Assembly: GCF_000981505.1 (NCBI RefSeq)
Contig: NZ_LN827929.1
Coordinates: 868,001-932,000, forward strand
Length of the DNA: 64,000 nucleotides
Reading direction: 5' to 3'
DNA from: Candidatus Methylopumilus planktonicus
GTDB lineage: Bacteria > Pseudomonadota > Gammaproteobacteria > Burkholderiales > Methylophilaceae
Shown: positions 1 to 9,185 of the stretch, piece by piece
Layout of the letters: each line of letters begins with the position of its first letter
Numbering within the stretch: position 1 is the stretch's first letter
Made by a program: the position numbers and the translations under genes
The notes under the pieces: generated by a model
Database searches by the model: none
Told to the model about the DNA's origin: nothing
Seen by the model: only the letters and a program-made list of their open reading frames with translations

Positions 1-904
1 GGACTGTTGGACATGGGCAATCTGCAAAACCGATTCTTACAGGCGAGGAAATCATATATTGAAATAAATGCTCGCTAACTAAGCTGAGAATTTCTGCACT
101 AAAGCCAGAATTTATCCAATCACAATCGGCCACAATTAGCCTTCCAGTTTTTTTAACAGAATTAAAAATTATTTCTGTATCTAAAGGTCTTAATGTTCTT
201 GGATCAATAACTTCTATATCAATGCCTTTCTCAGATAAAATTTTCGCTGCAACCAATGTTTCAACCACCATCCAGGAAATTGCAACAACTGTAACGGCCT
301 TTCCCTTGCGCAAGACTTTACCTTTACCAATTTCAACCAAAGAGAAATTATTATCAACAGATTCTTTAGCCCAATATAGCCATCGATGTTCCAGGAAGAT
401 AACTGGGCTATTTGATCTAATAGCTGATTGTAAAAGTCCAAGTGCGTCCGAAGGTGATGTTGGAGCTATAACTATTAATCCTGGAATGTGAGTAAAATAA
501 GAAAATAATGACTTGCTATGCTGATAGCCTTGCCCCCATCCTCTTCCTATAATTGCTCTTATTACCAATGGTAACGAATGATTCCCATTTGTTCCGTAAA
601 TGAAACTGGAGGCCATATTTATCAATTGATTCATAGTGAGCAATAAGAAATCAACCCTAATATGAACATGAACAGGCCTAAGACCAGATATTGCAGCTCC
701 AATAGCCAATCCTGTCATAGCATCTTCTGATAAAGGCGAATCAAAACAACGCTTCTTCCCATATTTTTCAAGCAAACCCTTGGTTGTACCAAATATTTTT
801 ATCTGATCAGGAACGCCAATGCCAAATACAAAAACAGAGTCATCCCTTTCCATTTCTAGGTGTAATGCCTTGTTTATTGCATCTGAGAAGGTTAACTCAA
901 TCAA
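1..904 (-). CDS. E1-beta-like TPP enzyme subunit (pair 2), partial
   Basis: Beta half of a heterodimeric TPP enzyme (transketolase pyrimidine-binding domain plus transketolase C domain), cut by the window start after about 301 codons. I translated it directly. The TPP-activating Glu sits in PLSEDA near residue 60 and a GRGWGQGYQHS segment follows, as in PDH/acetoin E1-beta. The reading frame opens after a TAA; TTG at 904 is the best start because GGAG lies 6 bases upstream, and it overlaps the end of the alpha gene by 8 bp, so the pair is translationally coupled. It is clearly homologous to, but different from, the beta gene at 2873-3922. In this family the beta subunit holds the aminopyrimidine of TPP and completes the active site with alpha. 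No E2 or E3 gene is adjacent, so an acyl-transferring 2-oxoacid dehydrogenase role is not supported. A role in sugar or precursor chemistry is inferred from the polysaccharide context. Confidence 0.82.
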   Translation of the reverse strand, partial: MIELTFSDAINKALHLEMERDDSVFVFGIGVPDQIKIFGTTKGLLEKYGKKRCFDSPLSEDAMTGLAIGAAISGLRPVHVHIRVDFLLLTMNQLINMASSFIYGTNGNHSLPLVIRAIIGRGWGQGYQHSKSLFSYFTHIPGLIVIAPTSPSDALGLLQSAIRSNSPVIFLEHRWLYWAKESVDNNFSLVEIGKGKVLRKGKAVTVVAISWMVVETLVAAKILSEKGIDIEVIDPRTLRPLDTEIIFNSVKKTGRLIVADCDWINSGFSAEILSLVSEHLFQYMISSPVRIGFADCPCPTV

Positions 905-1850
905 AATACACTCCGGTTAACAGCTCATTTTTTTTGGGGAAGCTTGATAGTTTAGCTAAGTTAACTGCGGTATTAATTTGCCGATCAATTTCATCTTCAA
1001 TTTTAATAGCTTCTGCCAATGAAGAAGCATTAATTAGTTTGTTTCTTATTAATTGCAAGGCATCATAATTTACTTGAATATCTTTATCAGAAGAATTTCT
1101 ATAATAAGCCTCTAAATCATTTTTAATTCCAACATGCTCTAAATATCTTATGCATTTAATATGAAAAAAAACAGGCCTTGAATTTTCTAAAATTTTTTTT
1201 GCAATTAAACACTTATTGTAAATGTCTTCGGCATCGTTAGATTCGTCGAATATATAATCACATTCGAAAGATTCGACAATTGATTTTATGGAAGAAAACC
1301 CCCTTCTCTCATTTTTTTTAGTATGAACAGCATAATCATTATCCTCACAAACAAACAATAGCGGCAATTGCATTAAAGATGCTGCATTTAATGTTTCCCA
1401 AAAAGAACCTTCCTCAATTGCTCCATCGCCGAAATAAACTACACAAACATTATTAGTCAAATTATATTTTTCGGAAAAAGCAACGCCTAGCCCAAGCGGT
1501 AATCCAGCAGCAACAATTGCAGTAGAGCAGATATAATTATTTTCAATATCGGCAAGGTGCATAGAACCACTTCTTCCTGCAGCTGTGCCATTATCTTTTC
1601 CAAATAATTCACAAAAAAATTTATTAACTTGTTTGGTGTGGGCCAAGAATGGAGCATGGCTTCTGTATGTAGAAATAATTTTTGATTTATCGCCTAATGC
1701 TAATGAAATTGCTGCTGGTGCTGCCTCTTGCCCCATTGACATATGCATTGGCGTTTTCATTTCATCTTCATGATAAAGCTCACAAATTTTTAATTCCGAA
1801 CTACGGATTAAATACATTCGAAAATAAATTTCTTTTAGCATTGGCAGCAT
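897..1850 (-). CDS. E1-alpha-like TPP enzyme subunit (pair 2)
   Basis: 317-residue alpha subunit of a TPP-dependent dehydrogenase/transketolase-like enzyme. The TPP-Mg motif starts at GDG (141-143) and ends about 27 residues later in CEDN (168-171). Most E1-alpha proteins have CENN there, so this copy has Asp at the first Asn position. RSGSMHLAD (93-101) and MSMGQEAAP are family hallmarks. The gene lies 6 bp after the epimerase and overlaps the beta gene by 8 bp, so it belongs to the same minus-strand operon. It is a diverged paralogue of the alpha gene at 3923-4855. Substrate unknown: family assignment is firm, reaction is not. The absence of lipoyl E2/E3 neighbours and the flanking sugar genes argue for a carboligase, decarboxylase or transketolase role over fuel oxidation. 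Confidence 0.85.
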   Translation of the reverse strand: MLPMLKEIYFRMYLIRSSELKICELYHEDEMKTPMHMSMGQEAAPAAISLALGDKSKIISTYRSHAPFLAHTKQVNKFFCELFGKDNGTAAGRSGSMHLADIENNYICSTAIVAAGLPLGLGVAFSEKYNLTNNVCVVYFGDGAIEEGSFWETLNAASLMQLPLLFVCEDNDYAVHTKKNERRGFSSIKSIVESFECDYIFDESNDAEDIYNKCLIAKKILENSRPVFFHIKCIRYLEHVGIKNDLEAYYRNSSDKDIQVNYDALQLIRNKLINASSLAEAIKIEDEIDRQINTAVNLAKLSSFPKKNELLTGVYFD

Positions 1851-1856
1851 TAAAAA

Positions 1857-2870
1857 TTAACCTCTAAAATAATTTTGTTTATTTAGATGTTCTAGTGAAT
1901 TAGATAAATACCATTTATAAGCTTGCTCTAATCCTTGTTTCAAAGAAATTTGTGGTATAAAATCTATTCGCTTTTTTGCATACGTCATATCCATAATTCT
2001 TCTTGGGAATCCAGCTGGTTTTGAGGTATCAAAAAATGCATTAAAGGGTGTTATTAATTGCAAAGTTTCAACTAGATTTTTAATAGTAATACCATAACCA
2101 CATCCTAGATTTATTGGCTTACCATCGGTACCTTTAAGACAAGCGTAAATTGAGCCTATTGCAGCATCTGTAGCATGAAGAAAATCTCTTTCCGAAGAGC
2201 CATCCCCCCATATTTGAACTGGATCATCACCTCTGTGAACTCTTGCAATAAGTGATGGAATAACCATTGCATTTTGCTCATCAAAATTATCTCCAGGCCC
2301 ATATATATTTGAGGGTCTTACGATTGAAAAATTATTAACCTTGTATTGAATTTGATATGCTTGAATTTGCAATTCAGCCATTCGCTTTGCCCAGCCTGGA
2401 AACATATCCATCGGTGGAATATTAAAATCATCATTTTCTTCAATGAAAATCTCAGCTGGCGAATAAGCTCCTATAGAGCTTGTATACAATATTTTAGATA
2501 CATTATTTCGACGTGCAGCTTCCAACATATTTGTATTCATCATTAATAGAGGTACGAAAAAACTAGCTGGCTTTTCTTTAGTTACCACAACTGAGCCTTT
2601 TATCCCAGCTACATGAAAGACAAAATCAATATTAGAAGAAATATCTAAGCAAAATTTTAGATCTGACAAATCACCTTTAATATATTTTGCTCTAGAATCT
2701 AATTTTAATTCATCTAGAGAGACGCTTGTTACTTGGCACCCATGATCCAAAAGCAAGCGCACAATTTCACGGCCAATCATACCTGTTCCACCGGTAACTA
2801 AAGCTCTTTTTCCCTCTAATTCCCTTGTAATATCTTCAGGAAAATTAATTGCTATATGATTTTCAGCCAT
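1857..2870 (-). CDS. NAD-dependent epimerase/dehydratase family protein
   Basis: 337-residue extended short-chain dehydrogenase acting on a nucleotide sugar. The Rossmann motif GGTGMIG is at 27-33, TSSIGAY follows at about 129-135, and RPSNIYGPGDNF lies in the substrate domain. The usual YxxxK pair is not intact: the segment reads MFPGWAKRMAE, so Lys161 is present but the residue four before it is Pro157. I checked this codon on the DNA. It sits between the two E1 alpha/beta pairs with 2 and 6 bp gaps, so all five genes are probably one transcript making one sugar or sugar precursor. Whether it is a dehydratase, epimerase or reductase cannot be told. Confidence 0.85.
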   Translation of the reverse strand: MAENHIAINFPEDITRELEGKRALVTGGTGMIGREIVRLLLDHGCQVTSVSLDELKLDSRAKYIKGDLSDLKFCLDISSNIDFVFHVAGIKGSVVVTKEKPASFFVPLLMMNTNMLEAARRNNVSKILYTSSIGAYSPAEIFIEENDDFNIPPMDMFPGWAKRMAELQIQAYQIQYKVNNFSIVRPSNIYGPGDNFDEQNAMVIPSLIARVHRGDDPVQIWGDGSSERDFLHATDAAIGSIYACLKGTDGKPINLGCGYGITIKNLVETLQLITPFNAFFDTSKPAGFPRRIMDMTYAKKRIDFIPQISLKQGLEQAYKWYLSNSLEHLNKQNYFRG

Positions 2871-2872
2871 AA

Positions 2873-3922
2873 CTAGAACGGTCCTTTAAAATGTTTATAA
2901 AAATCTGTCATTGGGGTTTTTATGGGGATGGGAATCTTTTGTGTAGCTTTTTTATCGGTAAGCTCAAGAACCGATAAAACTAAATCATGAACATCAGGAT
3001 AATACATATCCTCCAATACTTTTGCTGTCGGGCAAGGCGCATATGCCATGCCTAAGGATTTGATAGGTTTTTTTAGAATACTTGGGTCTCTCTCTGAAAT
3101 AATTCTGCTCATTTCAGCAGCGACCCCATAAGGGAGCCATGAGGTGTCAGCAACTAGTAAACGTCCAGTTTTTTTAACACTATTAAAAATTAATTCTCGA
3201 TTTGGATGTGAAATCGAGTGTAAATCAATAATTTCTGGATAAATCCCAAATTTCTCTAGGTAATCGCATGCTCTTCTAACCTCAAGAACCATAACCGATG
3301 TTGCAATAATTGTAATGTCAGTCCCTTTTCGATCAACTCGAGTTTCAAATGGATGGTTATTTTCATTTCTTTGTTCAAACTCCAGCTCATACATAAGTCG
3401 ATGCTCAAGCATTACAACTGGGCCTCTATAATGATTTAATGCATAATCATAACTCTCTAAAATAGACTGTGAATTAGAGGGCATTATTACGACAAGGCCT
3501 GGAATATGGGCTAATAAAGACTGCAGACTTTGTGAGTGTTGAGCACCCTGACCCCAGCTTCTTCCAATGACTAAACGAAACATCATTGGAATTTCAAATA
3601 AACCTCCAAACATATATTTATATTTGGCAATTAGATTGATCAATTGATTAAAAATTAAAAGGCTAAAATCTACTCTAATGTGTGTATTAATTGGATACAT
3701 ACCATTCAATGAAGCACCAAGACAAATACCTGCTATAGCATCTTCAGACAAAGGGGTCTCGATAACGCGATCAGGATATTTTTCTGCAAGACCTAAGGTT
3801 GTTCCCCAGATACCTTTATAATCAGTTACACCTTGGCCAATTAGAAGTGTATTAGGCTTCCTCATAGCTTTTGCCATTGCTTCAGTCAAGGCTTCTCTAT
3901 ATTTCAACTTTAAGGGTTCCAC
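2873..3922 (-). CDS. E1-beta-like TPP enzyme subunit (pair 1)
   Basis: 349-residue beta subunit with the transketolase pyrimidine-binding fold at the N-terminal half (TPLSEDA with Glu60, IGRSWGQGAQHS) and the transketolase C-terminal domain after about residue 200. It begins one base after the stop of the alpha gene, which suggests co-translation and a stoichiometric heterotetramer. The last 25 residues or so (PIPIKTPMTDFYKHF) resemble the E1-beta C-terminus. It resembles pyruvate/acetoin dehydrogenase E1-beta by fold only. The genome already encodes AceE, a homodimeric E1, at 58.5 kb, so a second PDH is unlikely. Role in the polysaccharide cluster is inferred from position. Confidence 0.87.
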   Translation of the reverse strand: MEPLKLKYREALTEAMAKAMRKPNTLLIGQGVTDYKGIWGTTLGLAEKYPDRVIETPLSEDAIAGICLGASLNGMYPINTHIRVDFSLLIFNQLINLIAKYKYMFGGLFEIPMMFRLVIGRSWGQGAQHSQSLQSLLAHIPGLVVIMPSNSQSILESYDYALNHYRGPVVMLEHRLMYELEFEQRNENNHPFETRVDRKGTDITIIATSVMVLEVRRACDYLEKFGIYPEIIDLHSISHPNRELIFNSVKKTGRLLVADTSWLPYGVAAEMSRIISERDPSILKKPIKSLGMAYAPCPTAKVLEDMYYPDVHDLVLSVLELTDKKATQKIPIPIKTPMTDFYKHFKGPF

Positions 3923-4855
3923 TTAAAAAATATCCGTTAATAAATCATCTATTGTAGGAAAAGGAGATTTTTCAGCGAATATAACTGCCATATCTATTTC
4001 TTTTTGAATAAACGGAATGAATTTATCTATGAGGGTTTTATCATTTATAAGCGGATCTTTCAATTGCCATTCTCTAACTTCTTGAATACTTCTATATCCA
4101 GCATGAAAATCATCAGAAGTACCGACATGCTCTTTATAGCGACAGGTTTTAACTTCAACCAATAAAGGCAAAGAATGTTCTCTTATTTTCTCGATAGATA
4201 AAGAAAAAAAATCACTCAATTCAGTAAAATTATAACTTTCTTCAATTAGGGTCGATTCAATTCCGTAGGATCTTGCATGAGCAAGTAAATTGTAAGATTG
4301 TCTCTCAGCTAAAGAGGCATGGACAGCAAGGCCGTTATTTTCGCATAAAAACAAAATAGGCAATTTGTGTAAAGAAGCAAAATTTAGTGATTCGTGATAA
4401 ACACCTTGTTCAGTTGCTCCGTCGCCAAACACTGCAACAAAAACTCTTTTTTCCCCCCGAATTTTAGATGCTAACGCTGCTCCAACAGCATGAGAGATTG
4501 TTGAGCCAACAACTGCCGAGGAACCCATTAACCCATGCTTGGGATCTGCAAGATGCATTGATCCGGCTTTACCTTTTGATAAACCAGTTCTTTTGCCAAA
4601 TAGCTCAGCAAATAATTCTGGCATCGGACCCTTTTTTGCTAAATAAAAAGCATGTCCACGATAATTTATAAATACCCAATCATCATCTCTTAATTGACTG
4701 CATAGAGTAACCGCAACAGACTCTTGTCCAATAGATAAATGAACAGGACTTTGTATTTTATCAGATGGATAAAGCTCAATAATTTTTTGTTCTACAAGTC
4801 TAATCCTGAGTGACTGATAAAAAAGTTCTTCATATGAAGAATTGAAAGTAATCAT
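3923..4855 (-). CDS. E1-alpha-like TPP enzyme subunit (pair 1)
   Basis: 310-residue alpha subunit, first gene of the five-gene minus-strand operon. The full TPP signature is present: GDG at 144-146 and CENN at 171-174. HLSIGQES and KAGSMHLAD are typical of E1-alpha of pyruvate, acetoin and branched-chain dehydrogenases. Phosphorylation-loop and lipoyl-interaction features cannot be judged from sequence alone. The 135 bp upstream gap to the FkbM gene is the likely promoter region; I see no convincing hexamers or terminator in it. Substrate unknown. Confidence 0.87.
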   Translation of the reverse strand: MITFNSSYEELFYQSLRIRLVEQKIIELYPSDKIQSPVHLSIGQESVAVTLCSQLRDDDWVFINYRGHAFYLAKKGPMPELFAELFGKRTGLSKGKAGSMHLADPKHGLMGSSAVVGSTISHAVGAALASKIRGEKRVFVAVFGDGATEQGVYHESLNFASLHKLPILFLCENNGLAVHASLAERQSYNLLAHARSYGIESTLIEESYNFTELSDFFSLSIEKIREHSLPLLVEVKTCRYKEHVGTSDDFHAGYRSIQEVREWQLKDPLINDKTLIDKFIPFIQKEIDMAVIFAEKSPFPTIDDLLTDIF

Positions 4856-4990
4856 GAATATTTATTTAAATTTACTTTATATTAAGTTTAAAGACTTGCT
4901 AATTTGATGCGGGTAATTAAGTTAGAAAATAAAAATGGTAAAAAAATAGGATAGCCGTAAAAAACCTTAAACAATCCCTTCAAAAAAAAA

Positions 4991-5962
4991 TTAAATTAAA
5001 TTATTTTTACGTAACAAAGATTCGTACTCATCAAGAATTTTTTTCCCATTAGGAATATACTTTACCCCGTCAGTAAGTATAAGCCTTGCTAAATCATATG
5101 CATTATATGAAGCATGAGCTATTGCTGCAGAATTAAGGATCTTAGCTGGGTCATTTTTAAAATATTCGGGGCCTCTATAAAAAATACCTAAAGAAAAACC
5201 AATTTGTTTAGACCAAAAATGATTGTGATAAAATTCTGGACTACCATTACCTAATATTCTTTTAACTCCTGCAAGGCTAAATAAACCTAAACTACCAAAA
5301 GAAAAGAAAGTAAATCCTTTAGACTTCATGAAGTTAAAAACCTCGGGAAATAGTGGGGCTCCACCTTCAAACAATTCTATAAAATCTCCCTCAGCCTGAA
5401 CAAATGAGACGTTTTTTAAAACATCTGCGCCATTTGTAAGCGCTGTAATTTCTGCACCTTGAATATCCAGCTTGATAAAATCAATTGAGACATTTTTAGG
5501 AATTAAATCATCAAGTTTTTTTGTTTTAATTCTTTTTACTTTTTTTATTTCAAGTGGCAAACCAATTCGATCCCATACTGGTTTATTGGGCGGGTAGATG
5601 CCGCTCGCTGCAGGTGGATTGCAATCGTAAAAATTAGTTTCAGTGCCGTCAAAAACAGCCTCTTGAATGGAAATAAAATTGCTACCCGGCGCTAAAATTT
5701 TAAGAGTTTTGTTATCCTGAATATCAAAACAATAAACATTGCATGAATAGTGAGAAATTAAATTTTTATATGAAGCATCCATTTCTCCGGAATAACATTC
5801 CGATCCAAGATCTATAATATTTAAATTCTTAGTATATTTGGAAAAAAAATCGCTTGGCAATTTAACTTGGTAATCTTCACTTACAAGAGCCTTGGGGATG
5901 TATTTGAGACGTAATTTACTAAGAACTTTCTTCGTTAAAGATTTTATTAATGTTTTATACAT
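4991..5962 (-). CDS. FkbM-type SAM-dependent methyltransferase
   Basis: 323-residue protein whose central part matches the FkbM/Methyltransf_21 family: IIDLGSECYSGEMD is the modified SAM-binding loop (about 49-62) and KLDIQGAEI with the later FVQAEGDFIELFEGG is the conserved FkbM core. Such enzymes methylate hydroxyl groups on sugars or polyketides. The N-terminus MYKTLIKSLTKKVLSK is basic, possibly membrane-peripheral. It is divergent from a second FkbM gene with only 61 bp between the starts, so both promoters lie in that short AT-rich gap. A role in O-methylating the surface polysaccharide is inferred from the cluster. Confidence 0.75.
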   Translation of the reverse strand: MYKTLIKSLTKKVLSKLRLKYIPKALVSEDYQVKLPSDFFSKYTKNLNIIDLGSECYSGEMDASYKNLISHYSCNVYCFDIQDNKTLKILAPGSNFISIQEAVFDGTETNFYDCNPPAASGIYPPNKPVWDRIGLPLEIKKVKRIKTKKLDDLIPKNVSIDFIKLDIQGAEITALTNGADVLKNVSFVQAEGDFIELFEGGAPLFPEVFNFMKSKGFTFFSFGSLGLFSLAGVKRILGNGSPEFYHNHFWSKQIGFSLGIFYRGPEYFKNDPAKILNSAAIAHASYNAYDLARLILTDGVKYIPNGKKILDEYESLLRKNNLI

Positions 5963-6023
5963 GCGTAACCCCTTAATTTTTTTAAACTGAATACGATAGT
6001 TATGCTAGCATCTTAAGTAACTT

Positions 6024-6734
6024 ATGAAAACAGCAATTAAAGAATATATTAAACATGCATTTCTTTATATTGGCTTTAATATAACGCCAAAAAGGAAAAA
6101 TACCTTAATTGAGCATAAAATAGATATTCTTTTCGATGTTGGGGCAAATGTAGGTCAATACGCAAATGATGCAAGAAGAGAAGGTTACAAAGGAAAGATT
6201 ATTTCTTTTGAGCCTTTGCCCGAGGCACATAAAAAGCTATCAAAAAATTCACAAAAAGATCCTTTATGGATTGTTCATGAAAGAATAGCTTTAGGCTCAA
6301 AGAGAGGGGCTGGAATTATAAATGTCTCAGAAAATTCTTACAGTTCATCATTTCTTAAAATTACACAAAGATTATTATCTAATACGCCAGATACAAGATA
6401 TGTAAAAAAAATAAATGTAGGGGTTACTACATTAGATTCAGTATTTAATTCTTACGTTAAAAAATCCAATAAAGTTTTTTTGAAAATTGATACACAAGGC
6501 TTTGAATCTGAAGTGCTCAAGGGATCAATTAAAAACCTAAGGAATATAAGCGGCATTCAATTAGAGCTCTCAACAGAAACGCTCTACGAAAAACAAAAAA
6601 CTTACGAATATTTTCTAACTTTTTTAAAAAAATATAACTTTCGTTTATGGTCTATCATTCCTGGTTATTGGAATACAAAAACGGGACAGATGTTACAGTT
6701 TGATGGCATTTTTATCAAAAAGTCTGATGAATAA
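6024..6734 (+). CDS. FkbM-type SAM-dependent methyltransferase
   Basis: 236-residue FkbM-family methyltransferase. The SAM loop FDVGANVGQYA lies near residues 37-47, and FEPLPEAHKKL and LKIDTQGFESEVLKGS are the following conserved blocks. It is the only plus-strand gene in the left 11.7 kb. Shorter and more canonical than its divergent neighbour at 4991-5962, with which it shares little beyond the fold. Its end is only 9 bp from the end of the convergent WbpM-like gene. Probable role: O-methylation of a glycan residue. Confidence 0.82.
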   Translation: MKTAIKEYIKHAFLYIGFNITPKRKNTLIEHKIDILFDVGANVGQYANDARREGYKGKIISFEPLPEAHKKLSKNSQKDPLWIVHERIALGSKRGAGIINVSENSYSSSFLKITQRLLSNTPDTRYVKKINVGVTTLDSVFNSYVKKSNKVFLKIDTQGFESEVLKGSIKNLRNISGIQLELSTETLYEKQKTYEYFLTFLKKYNFRLWSIIPGYWNTKTGQMLQFDGIFIKKSDE

Positions 6735-6743
6735 AAGCTCTTA

Positions 6744-8579
6744 TTAATTTAAATAAGGATTATATTCTTTTACCCATTTAGTCATTTCTTTTTTAATACG
6801 ATTTTCGTTGTAAATATTCGTAGATTCAATCCAAGTCAATAATTTTGATAATGAACGAGCATCAAAATGCTTGGCTTTAGCTGTTTTAATTTTCTTATGT
6901 GATGTCGGTAGAGAAAGTTCTTGGTCAGCAAGCAATTCTTCGTAGAGCTTTTCGCCTGGTCTGAGGCCTATATATTTAATTGCAATTTCACCTTTCTGGA
7001 ATCCGGAAAGCTCTATCATCTTATTTGCCAGATCTTTTATCTTAATAGGTTTGCCCATATCCAGCACAAAAATTTCACCTCGATCCCCAATCAGCCCTGC
7101 TTGTATAACAAGCTGAGCAGCCTCCGAAATAGACATAAAATAACGTGTAATTTTTGGATGGGTGATGGTAATAGGCCCACCCATTTTAATTTGTTCGCGA
7201 AATTTCGGAATTACGCTCCCGCTACTTCCAAGAACATTACCAAAACGAACCATCAAAAACTTTGTGCCACTTTCTTTCTGCATTCCTTGACACACCATTT
7301 CAGCCAATCGTTTACTTGCTCCCATAACATTCGTTGGATTAACAGCTTTGTCAGTAGAAACAAGAATAAATTTTTCAACTTTAGCTTTCTGACAAGCTTT
7401 AGCTAAAATATAAGTGCCAAAAACATTATTATTTAGCGCTTCAGCAACATTATTCTGCTCCATCATGGGCACATGCTTATAAGCTGCCGCATGAAATAAA
7501 AGTGCTGGTCTATAAAGTGATAAGATTTTCTCTAAAGATTTTTTATTTTTAATATCTCCTACTAAGTAAATTGTTTCCGTATTAATTGCCAATCTACTCA
7601 ATTCTGACTGTAACTGATATAGGGCATACTCAGAGATATCAAAACATATAATTTTATTAGGTTTAAATTTAGCAATTTGTCGGCAGAGCTCAGAGCCAAT
7701 AGAGCCGCCAGCGCCTGTAACCATAATCACTTTATCTTTTATTAAATTTTTTATGCCAGAATTATCTAAATCGACAGATTCGCGGCCAAGCAAGTCTTCA
7801 ATTTCAATGGGTCTAATCTGTGAGATTGTTACTTTACCAGTTATCAAATCATCAATTTTAGGAGCTATTAAAACTTTAAGTTTTAATTGATTAGCTAAAT
7901 TTATTGCTTCAGATCGATCTTGAAATCTTGCTTCCGTCATCAAAATAATAACATTCTTGACCTTGTAGGCATTTGTAATTTTAGGGAGAAGGTTGATTCC
8001 TCCATAAACCTTAACTCCCAGGATTTCTCTGCCATGCATTTGAGTAATATTATCTAGGATTCCTATTACATTCCACGCTCTAGCCTTTTGTATATCTTTA
8101 ATTAATGAAACAGCTGCATCTTCTGCGCCAATTATAATCAGAGGCGATCCAGAAGAATTATGTGACCCATAAGCTATATATTCTTTAAATATTCGATACA
8201 TAAACCGACTACCGCCTATCACCAATATAAGTAAAATTGGATGTAGGATTAAAATTGATCTAGGTATGTAAAATGAATAACCTGAAAAAAAGAAGGGGGC
8301 ATTTAAAGCAATTGATGTAGTTATTACTGTAATAAATATACGCTTAAGATCTAAAAGACCTACAAAACGCCAGGTACCCCTATAGAAACGAGAAAAAAGA
8401 AAAGCTAAGCCATAAAAAAACAAAACAATCCATAATGATTGATATGCATTTGCATAATGCTCGGCTGGAATATCAAAATTAAAACGAAATGCATAAGCGG
8501 CAAACCAAGTAAAAACTACCGCGAAAATATCATGAGTAAAAGCAAATATGCTACGCAAATTTAAAGTTAATTTTTTCAT
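6744..8579 (-). CDS. WbpM/CapD-type membrane nucleotide-sugar 4,6-dehydratase
   Basis: 611-residue polysaccharide biosynthesis protein. The first ~125 residues hold four hydrophobic segments (about 10-30, 48-64, 82-98, 107-124), then a nucleotide-binding middle domain, then the SDR dehydratase domain with GAGGSIG at 289-295. The catalytic region STDKAVNPTNVMGASK has Met419 in place of the usual Tyr of YxxxK, with Lys423 and the T-D-K triad (409-411). This is the known signature of WbpM/PglF-type UDP-GlcNAc C6 dehydratases. It makes a UDP-4-keto-6-deoxy sugar at the inner membrane, which fits the PglC-like transferase encoded next to it. Product sugar not determinable. Confidence 0.9.
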   Translation of the reverse strand: MKKLTLNLRSIFAFTHDIFAVVFTWFAAYAFRFNFDIPAEHYANAYQSLWIVLFFYGLAFLFSRFYRGTWRFVGLLDLKRIFITVITTSIALNAPFFFSGYSFYIPRSILILHPILLILVIGGSRFMYRIFKEYIAYGSHNSSGSPLIIIGAEDAAVSLIKDIQKARAWNVIGILDNITQMHGREILGVKVYGGINLLPKITNAYKVKNVIILMTEARFQDRSEAINLANQLKLKVLIAPKIDDLITGKVTISQIRPIEIEDLLGRESVDLDNSGIKNLIKDKVIMVTGAGGSIGSELCRQIAKFKPNKIICFDISEYALYQLQSELSRLAINTETIYLVGDIKNKKSLEKILSLYRPALLFHAAAYKHVPMMEQNNVAEALNNNVFGTYILAKACQKAKVEKFILVSTDKAVNPTNVMGASKRLAEMVCQGMQKESGTKFLMVRFGNVLGSSGSVIPKFREQIKMGGPITITHPKITRYFMSISEAAQLVIQAGLIGDRGEIFVLDMGKPIKIKDLANKMIELSGFQKGEIAIKYIGLRPGEKLYEELLADQELSLPTSHKKIKTAKAKHFDARSLSKLLTWIESTNIYNENRIKKEMTKWVKEYNPYLN

Positions 8580-8603
8580 ACGCCCATTGAATTAATATCT
8601 CTA

Positions 8604-9185
8604 TTAATGTGAAATGCCATCCTGTCCGATTACTTTTAAAAAAGTAATCCATAATATATATAAATCGAAACGAAAAGATTTACGATTCAAATACTCTACA
8701 TCCAAGTTTACCTTTTGCATAATAGATAAATGATCTCGGCCATTCACTTGAGCCCAGCCAGTTAATCCAGGGAGCAAACGACTAACACCAGCTTTTGATC
8801 TTAATTGGATCAAGTCATATTGATTAAACAGTGCAGGCCGCGGCCCAACGAAACTCATATGACCTAAAAGAATACTCCATAATTGGGGGATTTCATCGAA
8901 ACTACTTTTTCTTAAAAAAGAGCCTATAGGCGTGTAAAAAAACGTCGGATTATCTAACAAATGTGTAGCTACATTTGGTGTTTCTATTCGCATAGTTCTG
9001 AATTTAGGCATTTTGAAAATTTTATTTTCAAGCCCAACTCTATCTGACCAGTATAAAGCAGGCCCTTTTGAAGATAACCGAACTGCAATACATAAAGATA
9101 TAAAAGGTATTAGAAATAAGATAATTGCGAAAAAAACGAGTGCAAGATCAAAAAATCTCTTTTTATTTATAGATAAATGCATCAT
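8604..9185 (-). CDS. PglC-like initiating phosphosugar transferase
   Basis: 193-residue bacterial sugar transferase (PF02397 type). One N-terminal hydrophobic re-entrant helix (about 11-36) precedes the catalytic core: KFRTMR, SSFDEIPQL with the Asp97-Glu98 dyad, and FVGPRPAL. The short, single-membrane form is like PglC, not the long WcaJ/WbaP type. It would load a phospho-sugar, probably the WbpM-type product, onto undecaprenyl phosphate to start repeat-unit assembly. It overlaps rfbC by 4 bp and precedes the dehydratase, so the block rfbB-rfbD-rfbC-pglC-wbpM is probably one transcript. Confidence 0.9.
   Translation of the reverse strand: MMHLSINKKRFFDLALVFFAIILFLIPFISLCIAVRLSSKGPALYWSDRVGLENKIFKMPKFRTMRIETPNVATHLLDNPTFFYTPIGSFLRKSSFDEIPQLWSILLGHMSFVGPRPALFNQYDLIQLRSKAGVSRLLPGLTGWAQVNGRDHLSIMQKVNLDVEYLNRKSFRFDLYILWITFLKVIGQDGISH

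Noticed and set aside
214..441. Minus-strand 75-codon frame at the left edge
   Set aside because: It is out of frame inside the partial E1-beta gene, which I translated through this region with full family similarity.
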